Origin: Bacillus luti
GTDB lineage: Bacteria; Bacillota; Bacilli; Bacillales; Bacillaceae_G
NCBI RefSeq assembly: GCF_001884105.1
Contig: NZ_MACI01000099.1
Coordinates: forward strand, 1 to 64,000
Direction of reading: 5' to 3'
Length of the DNA stretch: 64,000 nt
Made by a program: the position numbers and the translations under genes. The notes under the pieces were generated by a model that ran no database searches, was not told the origin of the DNA, and worked only from the letters and a program-made list of their open reading frames with translations. Positions 1 to 8,169 of this stretch are shown here, piece by piece (position 1 is the stretch's first letter; each line of letters begins with the position of its first letter).

Positions 1-117
1 ATTTCCTATATTTTCTTTCTTCACTTGCGGTGATACTATATTTCCTATATTTTCTTTCTTCACTTGCGGTGACACTATATTTCCTATATTTTCTTTCTTC
101 ACTTGCGGTGACACGAT
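1..117. repeat. 39-bp tandem repeat inside safA (3 copies)
   Basis: Three nearly identical 39-bp units begin at 1, 40 and 79; a fourth degenerate unit follows at about 118. Each encodes 13 residues with the core SPQVKKENIG. The array runs off the left edge, so its copy number is unknown. Confidence 0.95.
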
Positions 118-819
118 GTTATCTTTTTTCGTTTGCGGAGAAATGATGTTATTAGGTTTCATTTTCGTAATTTGCGGAGCAATTAACTCGCTTCCTTTTT
201 TAATGACGTCTGAAATTTTATATTCTTTTTTCTGTTTTATTGGTGGCTGCGGTGGCTGTGGTAATACATTTACCGAAAACTTCGTGTTTTCTTTTTCCGC
301 TGGTTTTTGTTTTTCTATAACAGGTGGTTTTTGAATGACAGACGGTTTTTCAATTGGTTTTTCTTTTTGAATTGGCTGTTCTTTTTGAATTGGCTGTTCT
401 TTTTGAATTGGCTGTTCTTTTTGCGGTTTTACCTGTACTTCTTTTTGCGGCTTCACTTGCATTTCCTTCTGGGGTTTTACTTGCACTTCTTTTTGTGTTT
501 GTTGCATAGCAGGCGCTTGTGTAATTGGCGCTGATTGATACGTAACTTCTTCCTCATCTTCTATTCCAAGCGGAGTTGGTGTTGCTGCAAATTCTTTTTG
601 TTGCACTTCTTTTACGTATTGTTTTGGAGGTGCTGAACCTACTCCAGCATGTTGTTTCACGTGAACGCTGTTTGATGGTACTTTAATTTTCATACCTGGC
701 ATGATTAAATCTGGATTACTAAGTTGTGTATTTGTTTTTTTCAACGTGTCAAAATCCACTCCGTACTTTTTCGCAATTTTCCAAAGGGTATCCCCTTTTT
801 GCACGATATGAATTTTCAA
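1..819 (-). CDS. safA: SafA-like spore coat assembly protein, 3' end outside window
   Basis: This is a morphogenetic protein of the spore coat; SafA is recruited to the forespore by SpoVID and organises inner coat assembly. An N-terminal LysM domain (about residues 2-50, containing HIVQKGDTLWKIAKKYG) is followed by a low-complexity Pro/Gln/Lys/Glu region with repeated QPIQKE and KPQKE units, then at least three 13-residue repeats containing SPQVKKENIG. The start is a TTG at 819 behind a GGAGGGGG ribosome binding site; no ATG fits. The gene lies downstream of nadA, as in B. subtilis, but after a terminator and with its own likely sporulation promoter. Only 273 codons are visible, so the C-terminal region cannot be judged. 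Identification rests on LysM, repeats and position. Confidence 0.87.
   Translation of the reverse strand, partial: MKIHIVQKGDTLWKIAKKYGVDFDTLKKTNTQLSNPDLIMPGMKIKVPSNSVHVKQHAGVGSAPPKQYVKEVQQKEFAATPTPLGIEDEEEVTYQSAPITQAPAMQQTQKEVQVKPQKEMQVKPQKEVQVKPQKEQPIQKEQPIQKEQPIQKEKPIEKPSVIQKPPVIEKQKPAEKENTKFSVNVLPQPPQPPIKQKKEYKISDVIKKGSELIAPQITKMKPNNIISPQTKKDNIVSPQVKKENIGNIVSPQVKKENIGNIVSPQVKKENIGN
363..416. repeat. 18-bp tandem repeat inside safA (3 copies)
   Basis: Three perfect 18-bp units at 363, 381 and 399 encode the hexapeptide repeat QPIQKE in the linker of the LysM protein. A looser KPQKE-type repeat follows at about 417-490. Confidence 0.9.
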
Positions 820-978
820 ATTTTCCCCCTCCTGTATAACTTATCTATAAGTAACAAATCTCATGAAGTAACCCTTTCTAAATAACGTTAACTTCTTTTT
901 ACTTGTATCACTTCTTCGATTTTTCATATCATTAGAAGTGGAATAAACATAAAAAAATCACAATGATTTCTTCAAAAC

Positions 979-1005
979 AATGTATGCCCATTTCGTTCCC
1001 GTTAT
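979..1005 (-). promoter_or_regulatory. Candidate sigma-E promoter of safA
   Basis: On the minus strand a CATACATT box (979-986) lies 16 nt downstream of an ATA -35 element (1003-1005, inside TCATAA), which fits the sigma-E pattern ATA-16/18-CATACANT. safA is sigma-E controlled in B. subtilis, so the match is expected, but it was found by eye. Confidence 0.5.
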
Positions 1006-1023
1006 GATTATATGTATGAAAAA

Positions 1024-1046
1024 AAGCAACGGGAATCCCGCTGCTT
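1024..1046 (-). terminator. Rho-independent terminator after nadA
   Basis: AAGCAACGGG and CCCGCTGCTT form a 10-nt stem with one mismatch and a 3-nt loop, followed on the minus strand by a T run. It abuts the nadA stop codon and separates the nad operon from safA. Confidence 0.85.
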
Positions 1047-2152
1047 CACACACGCTCTAACATACGATTTAATGCAAGAACCGCTTCTTCGGTCACTTGT
1101 TTATCTACGCTAATAACGTTAATTTCTTCTCCTCTTTCTATCGTTTCAAGTGCCCATAATAAATGTGGTAAGTCAATTCGGTTCATCGTTAAACACGGAC
1201 ACATAAAGGGATTAAGTGAAACGATTTCTTTATCTGGATGTTGCTGAATAATTCGGTTCACCAAATTCATTTCTGTACCGATTGCCCACTTACTTCCAGA
1301 TGGAGCCGATTCAATCATATCAATAATATATTTCGTCGAGCCCGCATAATCTGAAGCTGCTACAACTTCGTAACAACATTCCGGATGTACAATAATATTC
1401 ATATTCGGATGATTTTTTCGTACATTCTCAATGTTTTTCACTGTAAAGTTTTGATGAACAGAACAATGACCTTTCCATAAAATCACTTGAATTTCTTCTA
1501 TATCTCCATCGTACTCTAATGAATCTGTATGCGGGTCCCATACTGCCATTTTATCTAATGGGATACCTAAGTCGTACGCTGTATTTCTTCCTAAATGTTG
1601 ATCCGGTAAAAAGACAAGACGCTCTTTTTGTGTAAAAGCCCAAGATACCATTTGTTTAGCATTAGAAGAAGTTACTGTCGCTCCGCCATTACGGCCACAA
1701 AATGCCTTAATTGCAGCCGTAGAGTTTACATACGTTAACGGAATCATCGTATCTCCAAATAATTTCGTGAGCTCTTTCCATGCTCTTTCTGTTTGTTCAA
1801 TATCTGCCATATCTGCCATCGAACAACCTGCACGCATATCTGGTAAGATGACAACTTGTTCATCTGTCGTTAACATATCTGCTGTTTCTGCCATAAAATG
1901 AACGCCACAAAATACAATATATTTCGCCTCTTTATTACTTGCTGCAACTTGTGCAAGCTGCAGCGAATCTCCTGCTGCATCTGAAAATTGTACCACTTCA
2001 TCCTTTTGGTAATGGTGCCCTGGAATAAATAATGTTCTCCCCATTTTTTCTTTAATTTCACGAACACGCTTTTCCATATCTTCTGTTGACATCGTGTAAT
2101 AACGCTCAGGTAACATCGTTTCAATCGGTTGCACTTTTTCTAAAATACTCAT
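1046..2152 (-). CDS. nadA: Quinolinate synthase NadA
   Basis: NadA condenses iminoaspartate with dihydroxyacetone phosphate to quinolinate, the second step of de novo NAD synthesis, in the cytosol. The 368-residue length equals the B. subtilis enzyme. Cysteines at 110, 230 and 320, the known [4Fe-4S] ligands of the B. subtilis protein, are all present; C318 and C320 form a CPC pair. The start ATG follows GAGGGGGAG. It is the last gene of nadB-nadC-nadA, 30 nt after nadC. The oxygen-sensitive cluster explains the cysteine desulfurase gene encoded divergently at 4718. Confidence 0.97.
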   Translation of the reverse strand: MSILEKVQPIETMLPERYYTMSTEDMEKRVREIKEKMGRTLFIPGHHYQKDEVVQFSDAAGDSLQLAQVAASNKEAKYIVFCGVHFMAETADMLTTDEQVVILPDMRAGCSMADMADIEQTERAWKELTKLFGDTMIPLTYVNSTAAIKAFCGRNGGATVTSSNAKQMVSWAFTQKERLVFLPDQHLGRNTAYDLGIPLDKMAVWDPHTDSLEYDGDIEEIQVILWKGHCSVHQNFTVKNIENVRKNHPNMNIIVHPECCYEVVAASDYAGSTKYIIDMIESAPSGSKWAIGTEMNLVNRIIQQHPDKEIVSLNPFMCPCLTMNRIDLPHLLWALETIERGEEINVISVDKQVTEEAVLALNRMLERV

Positions 2153-2182
2153 ATTTCTTTCTCCCCCTCTAAGCCACTTTCC

Positions 2183-3016
2183 TTACGCCTCAATATTGAA
2201 ACTAATATCAAGTGCTTTCACTGAATGTGTTAACGCTCCAAGTGAAATATAATCTACCCCTGTTTTTCCGTATTTCGATAAATCTTCAATTGTAATGCCT
2301 CCTGAAGCTTCTGTAACGATGGCACTTGGAACAATCTTTGAAAACTCTCGAATCTCATCTGGCGTACGGTTATCAAACATAATAATATCCGCACCAGCAG
2401 CTACAGCTTCTCTCACTTGCTCCTCTGTTTCTGTCTCCACTTCCACTTTCACCATATGCCCTAATTTTTCTTTCACTGATGTAACGGCTTTCGTAATAGA
2501 ACCAGCAAAAGCAATATGATTGTCTTTAATCATGACACCGTCATATAAACCGAAACGGTGATTAAATCCGCCGCCACATACAACTGCATACTTATCAAAC
2601 ATACGTAGTCCTGGCATTGTTTTTCGCGTATCACAAATACGAGTATGACTGCTATCTAACGCAAGAACAGCTTTATGCGTCATCGTCGCTATCCCGCTCA
2701 TACGCTGAATAACGTTTAATATAACGCGCTCTGCCGTTAATAACGATGCGATTGGGCCTTGGACAGTTGCGATTATTTCGCCTTTTTCTACAAGATTTCC
2801 ATCTTTTTTATGAAGCTCCACTTTAATTCTCTCATCAATTAATTTAAACCCTTCTTCAATTACTAAACGTCCCGCAAAGACCCCTGTATCCTTCGCAAGA
2901 AACGTTCCTTTTGAAAGTAAATTGTCCGGAAAAATAAGCTGAGATGTTACATCTCTTTCTCCTATATCTTCTAGAAAAAATCGATTTAATGCTTCTTTAA
3001 CTTTTATCGTATTCAT
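2183..3016 (-). CDS. nadC: Nicotinate-nucleotide pyrophosphorylase NadC
   Basis: NadC transfers phosphoribose from PRPP to quinolinate with loss of CO2, giving nicotinate mononucleotide. The protein is 277 residues, normal for the family. It has the N-terminal EDIGERDVTSQLIF region and the C-terminal barrel with VEVETETEE, IIMFDN and EASGGI motifs. The reading frame is open nine codons further upstream, but the ATG at 3016 has the ribosome binding site (AAGAGGGG) and matches homologue N-termini. It starts 19 nt after the nadB stop, consistent with co-transcription. Confidence 0.97.
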   Translation of the reverse strand: MNTIKVKEALNRFFLEDIGERDVTSQLIFPDNLLSKGTFLAKDTGVFAGRLVIEEGFKLIDERIKVELHKKDGNLVEKGEIIATVQGPIASLLTAERVILNVIQRMSGIATMTHKAVLALDSSHTRICDTRKTMPGLRMFDKYAVVCGGGFNHRFGLYDGVMIKDNHIAFAGSITKAVTSVKEKLGHMVKVEVETETEEQVREAVAAGADIIMFDNRTPDEIREFSKIVPSAIVTEASGGITIEDLSKYGKTGVDYISLGALTHSVKALDISFNIEA

Positions 3017-3035
3017 AAAGCCCCTCTTCCCCTCA

Positions 3036-4565
3036 TTACACAAGTTGTAGTTTTCTTTTCACTCGAACGATCTCTTTCTTCCGTGTATTTCTATCTAGGT
3101 AATCACTTCGGTAATGACCGCCAATACTTTCTTCTCTTTGCAGAGCTGATACAACTATAAGCTCACAAACTGTTAACATATTAATAAGCGTTATCTCTTC
3201 ATTTGTAAGAGCATCATATTGTAATATCATATTTTGAACACCGTACTTACTAAGCCATCTCTGTGCATAAGATAAACTTTGCTCTGTTCGTACAATCCCA
3301 ACATATTTCATCATGCATTCTTGTATTTCTTCTTTCGCCGGCAAATGCTTCAGAACGATAAATTTGTCTTCCTTCTCTGTTAGACCCTTCATTCTTTCTT
3401 TTGCAATTCTAGATAAAATATGTTGTCCGATTCTTTTCCCAAATACAAGGCCTTCTAACAATGAGTTACTCGCTAACCTATTTGCGCCGTGAACACCATT
3501 ACAAGCTACTTCACCAACTGCGTATAAGTTAGGAATGGATGTTTCTCCATCACAGTTCGTTTTCACGCCGCCCATATGAAAATGTGCACCGGGCACGACT
3601 GGAATAAGTTTTTTATTTATATCGACACCATTCGTTTTACATATTGATGACACGGTCGGAAAACGTTGTTCAAAGTTTTGAATCATTTCGATATTTAAGT
3701 ACACCTTTTCACCCGCAAGTAACTGTTCATGAATAGCCCTTGCCACTACATCGCGCGGTGCTAGATCCTGTTCAGGATGTACACCCATCATAAAACGCTG
3801 TCCTTTTCCATTTATAAGGACAGCTCCTTCTCCGCGAACAGCTTCAGAAATGAGGCCGGGGCACCGCCCGCCCGCGTATAACATCGTCGGATGAAATTGT
3901 ATAAACTCTAAATCTACGAGCTCCCCACCCGCGCGGTACACCATCGCAAGTCCATCGCCTGTGATTGTTTCGTCATTAGAAGTAAAAGCGTATAAACCAC
4001 CAATTCCTCCTGTTGCTAACACCGTATAATCTGCATCGTAACGCTTCAGTTCTCCTTCACTATTTCGCGTTAGAACTCCAACACATTTATCATTTTCTAT
4101 AATAAAATCGAGCACCATTTCCTGTTCCACTACTGTAACGTACGGAGCTACTTCTTGTATGAAATGCTCTAATAAATTCTTTCCTGTTGCATCGCCACCT
4201 GCATGTAAAATACGACGCTTTCGATGTGCGCCTTCTTTTCCAAGATGAGGACCCGTTTCATCTCCATCAAATTCCATTCCGTTTTCAATGAGATTATTTA
4301 TTTCTTTCGGCCCTTCCTCGACTAAATAACGGACGACTTCTTCCTTGTTATAATGACACCCTGCTACTAGCGTATCTTCAAAATGATCATGAGGATCATC
4401 ATATGTAGCAACAGCTGCCGCAATTCCACCTTGGGCTAAATGTGTATTATTATTACGTTCTGTACCCTTTGTGATAATAATCACATTCTTTTCGTGACAA
4501 ATCTCTTTTGCAACACGAAGTGCCGCAACGCCACTTCCAATAATTAAGACATCTGCACTTGGCAT
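3036..4565 (-). CDS. nadB: L-aspartate oxidase NadB
   Basis: NadB is a flavoenzyme that oxidises L-aspartate to iminoaspartate, the first step of de novo NAD synthesis. The 509-residue protein opens with the FAD-binding motif VLIIGSGVAAL (about 6-16). It also has THLAQGGIAAA, the flavoprotein signature around HFHMGGVKT, and GVHGANRLASNSLLEGLVFG near residue 360, all typical of the succinate dehydrogenase/fumarate reductase flavoprotein family. It is the first gene of the nad operon, with a TAGGAGGC ribosome binding site. Divergent expression with nifS-nadR implies NadR repression by nicotinate. Confidence 0.96.
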   Translation of the reverse strand: MPSADVLIIGSGVAALRVAKEICHEKNVIIITKGTERNNNTHLAQGGIAAAVATYDDPHDHFEDTLVAGCHYNKEEVVRYLVEEGPKEINNLIENGMEFDGDETGPHLGKEGAHRKRRILHAGGDATGKNLLEHFIQEVAPYVTVVEQEMVLDFIIENDKCVGVLTRNSEGELKRYDADYTVLATGGIGGLYAFTSNDETITGDGLAMVYRAGGELVDLEFIQFHPTMLYAGGRCPGLISEAVRGEGAVLINGKGQRFMMGVHPEQDLAPRDVVARAIHEQLLAGEKVYLNIEMIQNFEQRFPTVSSICKTNGVDINKKLIPVVPGAHFHMGGVKTNCDGETSIPNLYAVGEVACNGVHGANRLASNSLLEGLVFGKRIGQHILSRIAKERMKGLTEKEDKFIVLKHLPAKEEIQECMMKYVGIVRTEQSLSYAQRWLSKYGVQNMILQYDALTNEEITLINMLTVCELIVVSALQREESIGGHYRSDYLDRNTRKKEIVRVKRKLQLV

Positions 4566-4596
4566 ATTCGTTGCCTCCTACTTTACACTTTTCAAC

Positions 4597-4616
4597 TGTC
4601 TTGACACCTATATTTA
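4597..4616. promoter_or_regulatory. Candidate NadR operator in the nadB/nifS divergent region
   Basis: The perfect palindrome TGTCTTGACA (4597-4606) continues into CCTATATTTACA. It overlaps the -35 of the nifS promoter and the -10 of the nadB promoter, where a repressor could close both. NadR (YrxA/NiaR) is known to repress this divergon in B. subtilis, but the exact box was not verified. Confidence 0.45.
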
Positions 4617-4630
4617 CATAGTTTTAAAAT
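4601..4630 (+). promoter_or_regulatory. Sigma-A promoter of nifS-nadR
   Basis: TTGACA (4601-4606), an 18-nt spacer and TAAAAT (4625-4630) precede nifS by about 90 nt. Confidence 0.65.
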
Positions 4631-4638
4631 AATGACAA
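4611..4638 (-). promoter_or_regulatory. Candidate promoter of nadBCA
   Basis: On the minus strand TTGTCA (4633-4638) and TAAATA (4611-4616) are 16 nt apart. The element interleaves with the divergent nifS promoter. Confidence 0.5.
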
Positions 4639-4717
4639 GAGTTTTTTTATAATTCTTATTTTCACTACCATTTAAAAAATACAAGAAATGTAACTCTTAC
4701 TAGAGAGAGGACCTTAC

Positions 4718-5860
4718 ATGATGATATATCTCGACTACGCGGCAACTACACCTATGAGCGCGGAAGCGTTACAAACATATACGAAAGCAGCAACACAATA
4801 CTTTGGGAATGAACAAAGTTTACATGATATCGGAGGGACAGCCTCTTCTTTATTACAAGTTTGCAGAAAAACATTTGCAGAAATGATTGGAGGAAAAGAA
4901 CAAGGAGTATTTTTTACAAGCGGCGGTTCAGAATCTAACTATCTTGCGATTCAATCACTTCTAAATGCTAGAAGTGGAAAACACATTATTACGACACCTA
5001 TGGAGCATGCATCCATTCGAAGTTATTTTCAGTCTTTAGCATCACAAGGTTATACGATTACGGAAATTCCTGTTGATAAAGGTGGACTCATTCGTTTAGT
5101 AGATGTAGAAGCAGCTATTACAGAAGATACTGTTCTAGCAAGTATACAGCACGGAAACTCTGAAATCGGAACCGTTCAAAACATAGCAGAGATTGGGCTA
5201 CTTTTAAAAAAATATAATGTTTTATTTCATACAGATTGTGTGCAAACATTTGGCAAACTCCCTATCCATGTTTTTGAGATGGGGATTGATAGTCTGTCTG
5301 TTTCAGCACATAAAATATACGGGCCAAAAGGTGTCGGCGCTTGCTATATAAATCCGCAAGTTCGCTGGAAACAAATATTCCCAGGTACTTCTCACGAAAA
5401 AGGATTTCGCCCTGGTACAGTGAACGTTCCTGGAATTGCCTCTTTTTTAACAGCAGCTGAGAATATATTAAAAAATCATATGGAAGAGAATTTACGTTTT
5501 AAAGCGTTACGGACCTACTTTTTAGAACAATTACGAACACTTCCGCTAGAAATTGAAGTAGAAGGTCATTCTACTTCTTGTTTACCACATATTATTGGGG
5601 TTACAATAAAAGGAATAGAAGGTCAATATACTATGCTAGAATGTAATCGCCGCGGTATTGCCATTTCCACTGGCAGTGCATGCCAAGTCGGCAAACAAGA
5701 CCCTTCGAAAACAATGCTTGCAATTGGAAAAACGTATGAAGAGGCAAAACAATATGTCCGCTTCTCTTTCGGACAGCAAACAACGAAAGATCAAATTGAT
5801 ACTACTATTCATGCACTACACACAATTGGAAATCAATTTTATAGAGGTGTTAAATCATAA
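4718..5860 (+). CDS. nifS: Cysteine desulfurase NifS/NadS
   Basis: This PLP enzyme removes sulfur from cysteine for Fe-S cluster assembly; its B. subtilis counterpart in this position matures NadA. The 380-residue protein has the fold-type I N-terminus YLDYAATTP and FTSGGSESN. The PLP lysine is K199 in SAHKIYGPKG, and the catalytic cysteine is C322 in STGSACQVGK. The first of two adjacent ATG codons follows AGAGAGG. Its stop overlaps the nadR start as TAATG, so the two are translationally coupled. The operon is divergent from nadBCA. Confidence 0.94.
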   Translation: MMIYLDYAATTPMSAEALQTYTKAATQYFGNEQSLHDIGGTASSLLQVCRKTFAEMIGGKEQGVFFTSGGSESNYLAIQSLLNARSGKHIITTPMEHASIRSYFQSLASQGYTITEIPVDKGGLIRLVDVEAAITEDTVLASIQHGNSEIGTVQNIAEIGLLLKKYNVLFHTDCVQTFGKLPIHVFEMGIDSLSVSAHKIYGPKGVGACYINPQVRWKQIFPGTSHEKGFRPGTVNVPGIASFLTAAENILKNHMEENLRFKALRTYFLEQLRTLPLEIEVEGHSTSCLPHIIGVTIKGIEGQYTMLECNRRGIAISTGSACQVGKQDPSKTMLAIGKTYEEAKQYVRFSFGQQTTKDQIDTTIHALHTIGNQFYRGVKS

Positions 5861-6402
5861 TGAAACAAAATGAACAAAAAAAGATTTTAGGTGAAGAAAG
5901 ACGACAACTTATCCTGCAATGGCTTCTTGCTGCAAACGAACCGTTATCAGGGAATGAACTATCGAAAAAGACGAACGTAAGTAGACAAGTTATCGTGCAA
6001 GATATTTCCTTACTTAAAGCAAGAAACGAACCAATTATTGCAACTGCTCAAGGCTATTTATATTTAAAACCACAAGAGAAACAACAGACTTTCGAACGGG
6101 TAATTGTATGCCAACATAAACCAGCAGAAGTACGTCAAGAACTTACAATGCTCGTTGATCACGGCGTTACGATTAAAGACGTAAAAGTTGAACATCCTGT
6201 ATACGGTGACTTAACAGCATCCATTATGGTAAGTAATCGCTTTGATGTAGAGCAATATTTACAAAAAATCGAAAACACAAATGCTTCCTATCTTTCGCAA
6301 CTTACAGATGGTATTCACTTACATACAATTGAAGCAGATTCAAAAGAAAAGTTAGATGCTGCTTGCGAGGCTTTAGATAAAGCAGGATTTCTCGTTTATT
6401 AA
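5860..6402 (+). CDS. nadR: NAD biosynthesis repressor NadR (NiaR/YrxA)
   Basis: NadR represses the nad genes when nicotinate is available. The 180-residue protein has an N-terminal helix-turn-helix of the HTH_11/DeoR type (about 12-65, with LSGNELSKKTNVSRQVIVQDI) and a C-terminal 3H domain (about 80-175). Its histidines, in VDHGV, VEHPVYGDL and DGIHLHTI, bind ligand and metal in the family. AGAGGTG precedes the ATG, which overlaps the nifS stop. A strong terminator follows directly. It presumably acts on the divergent region at 4566-4717, controlling itself as well. Confidence 0.93.
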   Translation: MKQNEQKKILGEERRQLILQWLLAANEPLSGNELSKKTNVSRQVIVQDISLLKARNEPIIATAQGYLYLKPQEKQQTFERVIVCQHKPAEVRQELTMLVDHGVTIKDVKVEHPVYGDLTASIMVSNRFDVEQYLQKIENTNASYLSQLTDGIHLHTIEADSKEKLDAACEALDKAGFLVY

Positions 6403-6405
6403 TGT

Positions 6406-6438
6406 AAAGCACAGAGTTTTTATAATTCTCTGTGCTTT
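6406..6438 (+). terminator. Terminator after nadR
   Basis: An 11-bp perfect stem (AAAGCACAGAG / CTCTGTGCTTT) with an 11-nt loop is followed by T residues. Confidence 0.9.
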
Positions 6439-6443
6439 TTTAA

Positions 6444-6452
6444 TGCTATAAT
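6444..6452 (+). promoter_or_regulatory. Extended -10 promoter of the MOSC gene
   Basis: TGCTATAAT is a full extended -10 about 30 nt before the start codon at 6482. No good -35 is visible because the nadR terminator occupies that place. Confidence 0.5.
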
Positions 6453-6481
6453 ATTGTAATCAATTATAAAGGAGATTACAT

Positions 6482-7129
6482 ATGGGAATTGAACTCGTTC
6501 ACTTTAGCATTGGCAAACCGAAACAAATGAAATATGGCGAAGATAAAGAAATGATAACAGGTATATGTAAAGATTCTACGGAAGAAGCTTTTCTCTCAAA
6601 AGACGGCTTCCTTGGTGATGATGTAGCGGATTTAAAACATCACGGTGGACCTGATCGTGCAGTTTGTGTGTACCCACACGAGCATTACGCACTATGGGAA
6701 GAGGAATTCCAAACAACACTTCCAGCTTCCACATTTGGCGAAAACATTACCGTAACAAATATGTTAGAGCGTGATGTTTGCATCGGAGATACATATCAAC
6801 TAGGCGAAGCAATCATTCAAGTAACACAAGCAAGAGTACCTTGTAGCACGATTTCAAAACGTCTTGGCATCCCTGGCATACTGCCGCGCATTGTAGCAAC
6901 CGGATTTACTGGCTACTTATGCCGCGTTCTTCAAGAAGGTATCGTGCGTAAAGATTCTAAAATTACATTACTAGAGCGTCATCCAAACAATATTTCTGTT
7001 CTTTTCTCTAATGAAATCTATTTCCATAATAGAAAAGATAAAGATGGCATCGAGAAGATTCTTGCTATCCCAGAACTAGCTGATATTTGGCGTGATCAGT
7101 TAGAGGATCGTCTTGCGAAGTTAAAATAA
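6482..7129 (+). CDS. MOSC domain protein (YiiM/YflK family)
   Basis: MOSC domains occur in molybdenum-cofactor-dependent sulfur or N-hydroxyl reductase systems and carry a conserved cysteine for sulfur or cofactor handling. The 215-residue protein matches the YiiM-type layout. The MOSC core runs about 35-165 with GDDVADLKHHGGPDRAVCVY, the FGENITV motif and QVTQARVPCSTI, whose Cys is the family cysteine. A short C-terminal helical extension follows (about 170-215). A good AAAGGAG ribosome binding site precedes the ATG. It is a single-gene unit between two terminators. The physiological substrate cannot be deduced. Confidence 0.85.
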   Translation: MGIELVHFSIGKPKQMKYGEDKEMITGICKDSTEEAFLSKDGFLGDDVADLKHHGGPDRAVCVYPHEHYALWEEEFQTTLPASTFGENITVTNMLERDVCIGDTYQLGEAIIQVTQARVPCSTISKRLGIPGILPRIVATGFTGYLCRVLQEGIVRKDSKITLLERHPNNISVLFSNEIYFHNRKDKDGIEKILAIPELADIWRDQLEDRLAKLK

Positions 7130-7158
7130 AAAATCCCACCTTCTGCAGGTGGGATTTT
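7130..7158. terminator. Bidirectional terminator between MOSC gene and pheA
   Basis: The perfect 11-bp stem AAAATCCCACC / GGTGGGATTTT with a 7-nt loop has A and T runs on both sides and lies between convergent genes. Confidence 0.9.
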
Positions 7159-7214
7159 ATTAATCTAGCACAATTGTTTCTGTTGCTTCGATAGAATAGA
7201 CAGCTCCTCATCTC

Positions 7215-8066
7215 TTACAACCAATAAGAAGAATAACTCCCCAGCACCGTAACAGAAAAACCAAGTGCTTCAAGTTCCATCGTTACGCCTGGCAATAATA
7301 CGTCATCGTATGCTTTATCGACATCGATTAAGAAAAAGTAATTTCCAAGACCTGTTTTCATCGGACGCGATTCGATTTTGGATAAGTTTAATTTTCTCCA
7401 TGCGAAAGCTGATAACACTTGATATAGCGCTCCTGCATAATCCGCGGGTAACGTTATCATAAGCGTCGTTTTCTCTCCGCGATTTTCTCCGTTATTTGGG
7501 AGTACCGCTTTCTTTTTCTTATGCAGAACGAGGAAACGTGTATGATTGTTTTTATGCGTATGAATACCACTTCTTACAATTGCTAATCCGTATTTTTCTG
7601 CTGCTGCTTCGTTTGCAATAGCGGCGATTTTTTCTTCAGGATGTTCTTTCACATATTGTGCAGCGGCACTTGTTGATGTCATATCTCGAACGGTTACCCC
7701 TTTTAATTGTTCATTTAAAAACTTATGACATTGTGCAATAGCATGCGGATGAGAATGTACTGCATATACTTCTTCCCACACTTCTGCATACTGGGGATGT
7801 ACAAGTAAATGCTGCTGAATCGGTACTGTAATTTCTCCTACAATGGAAAGCGGCTGTTCATGTACGAGATAATCGACCGTTATGTTTACTGAACCCTCAA
7901 TCGCATTTTCTAACGGTACAACTGCGAAATCTACATTTTCATTTGCAGCTGCATCTATACAATCTGGAATCGTTCGATACGGTACATGCTCTGCTTCCGG
8001 AAAAAAACGACTCACCGCCATATTTGTAAATGTTGCTTCTGGTCCTAAATATCCTACTCGAATCAT
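7215..8066 (-). CDS. pheA: Prephenate dehydratase PheA
   Basis: PheA converts prephenate to phenylpyruvate in phenylalanine synthesis. The 283-residue monofunctional form has a bilobed catalytic domain (about 1-180; GYLGPEATFT at the N-terminus, the conserved TSTSAAAQY, and NHTRFLVL). A C-terminal ACT domain (about 200-275) contains the ESRP motif and gives feedback inhibition by phenylalanine. The ATG follows AGAGGGG. In B. subtilis pheA follows pheB and obg; here pheB is absent and a Bce module lies in between, so pheA probably uses its own promoter. Confidence 0.96.
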   Translation of the reverse strand: MIRVGYLGPEATFTNMAVSRFFPEAEHVPYRTIPDCIDAAANENVDFAVVPLENAIEGSVNITVDYLVHEQPLSIVGEITVPIQQHLLVHPQYAEVWEEVYAVHSHPHAIAQCHKFLNEQLKGVTVRDMTSTSAAAQYVKEHPEEKIAAIANEAAAEKYGLAIVRSGIHTHKNNHTRFLVLHKKKKAVLPNNGENRGEKTTLMITLPADYAGALYQVLSAFAWRKLNLSKIESRPMKTGLGNYFFLIDVDKAYDDVLLPGVTMELEALGFSVTVLGSYSSYWL

Positions 8067-8149
8067 CGTCTTTTCCCCTCTTTTTCGTTTTCTTACTGTT
8101 ATACCATACTTTTTTATATTCTTCTATGTAAATTTCGAATATTTAAAAA

Positions 8150-8169
8150 AGACTAGCATGTGCTAGTCT
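8150..8169 (-). terminator. Terminator after the second Bce permease
   Basis: The perfect hairpin AGACTAGCA / TGCTAGTCT with a tight 2-nt loop is followed by TTTTTT on the minus strand. It overlaps the 3' end of the permease gene. Confidence 0.85.

Noticed and set aside
1-117. Possible CRISPR-like array at the left edge
   Set aside because: The 39-bp units are directly adjacent with no spacers and translate into a regular 13-residue protein repeat.
116-534. Two plus-strand ORFs rich in Phe and Gly opposite safA
   Set aside because: They mirror the repetitive Lys/Gln/Pro codons of safA, have no ribosome binding sites, and the minus-strand frame is clearly the conserved protein.
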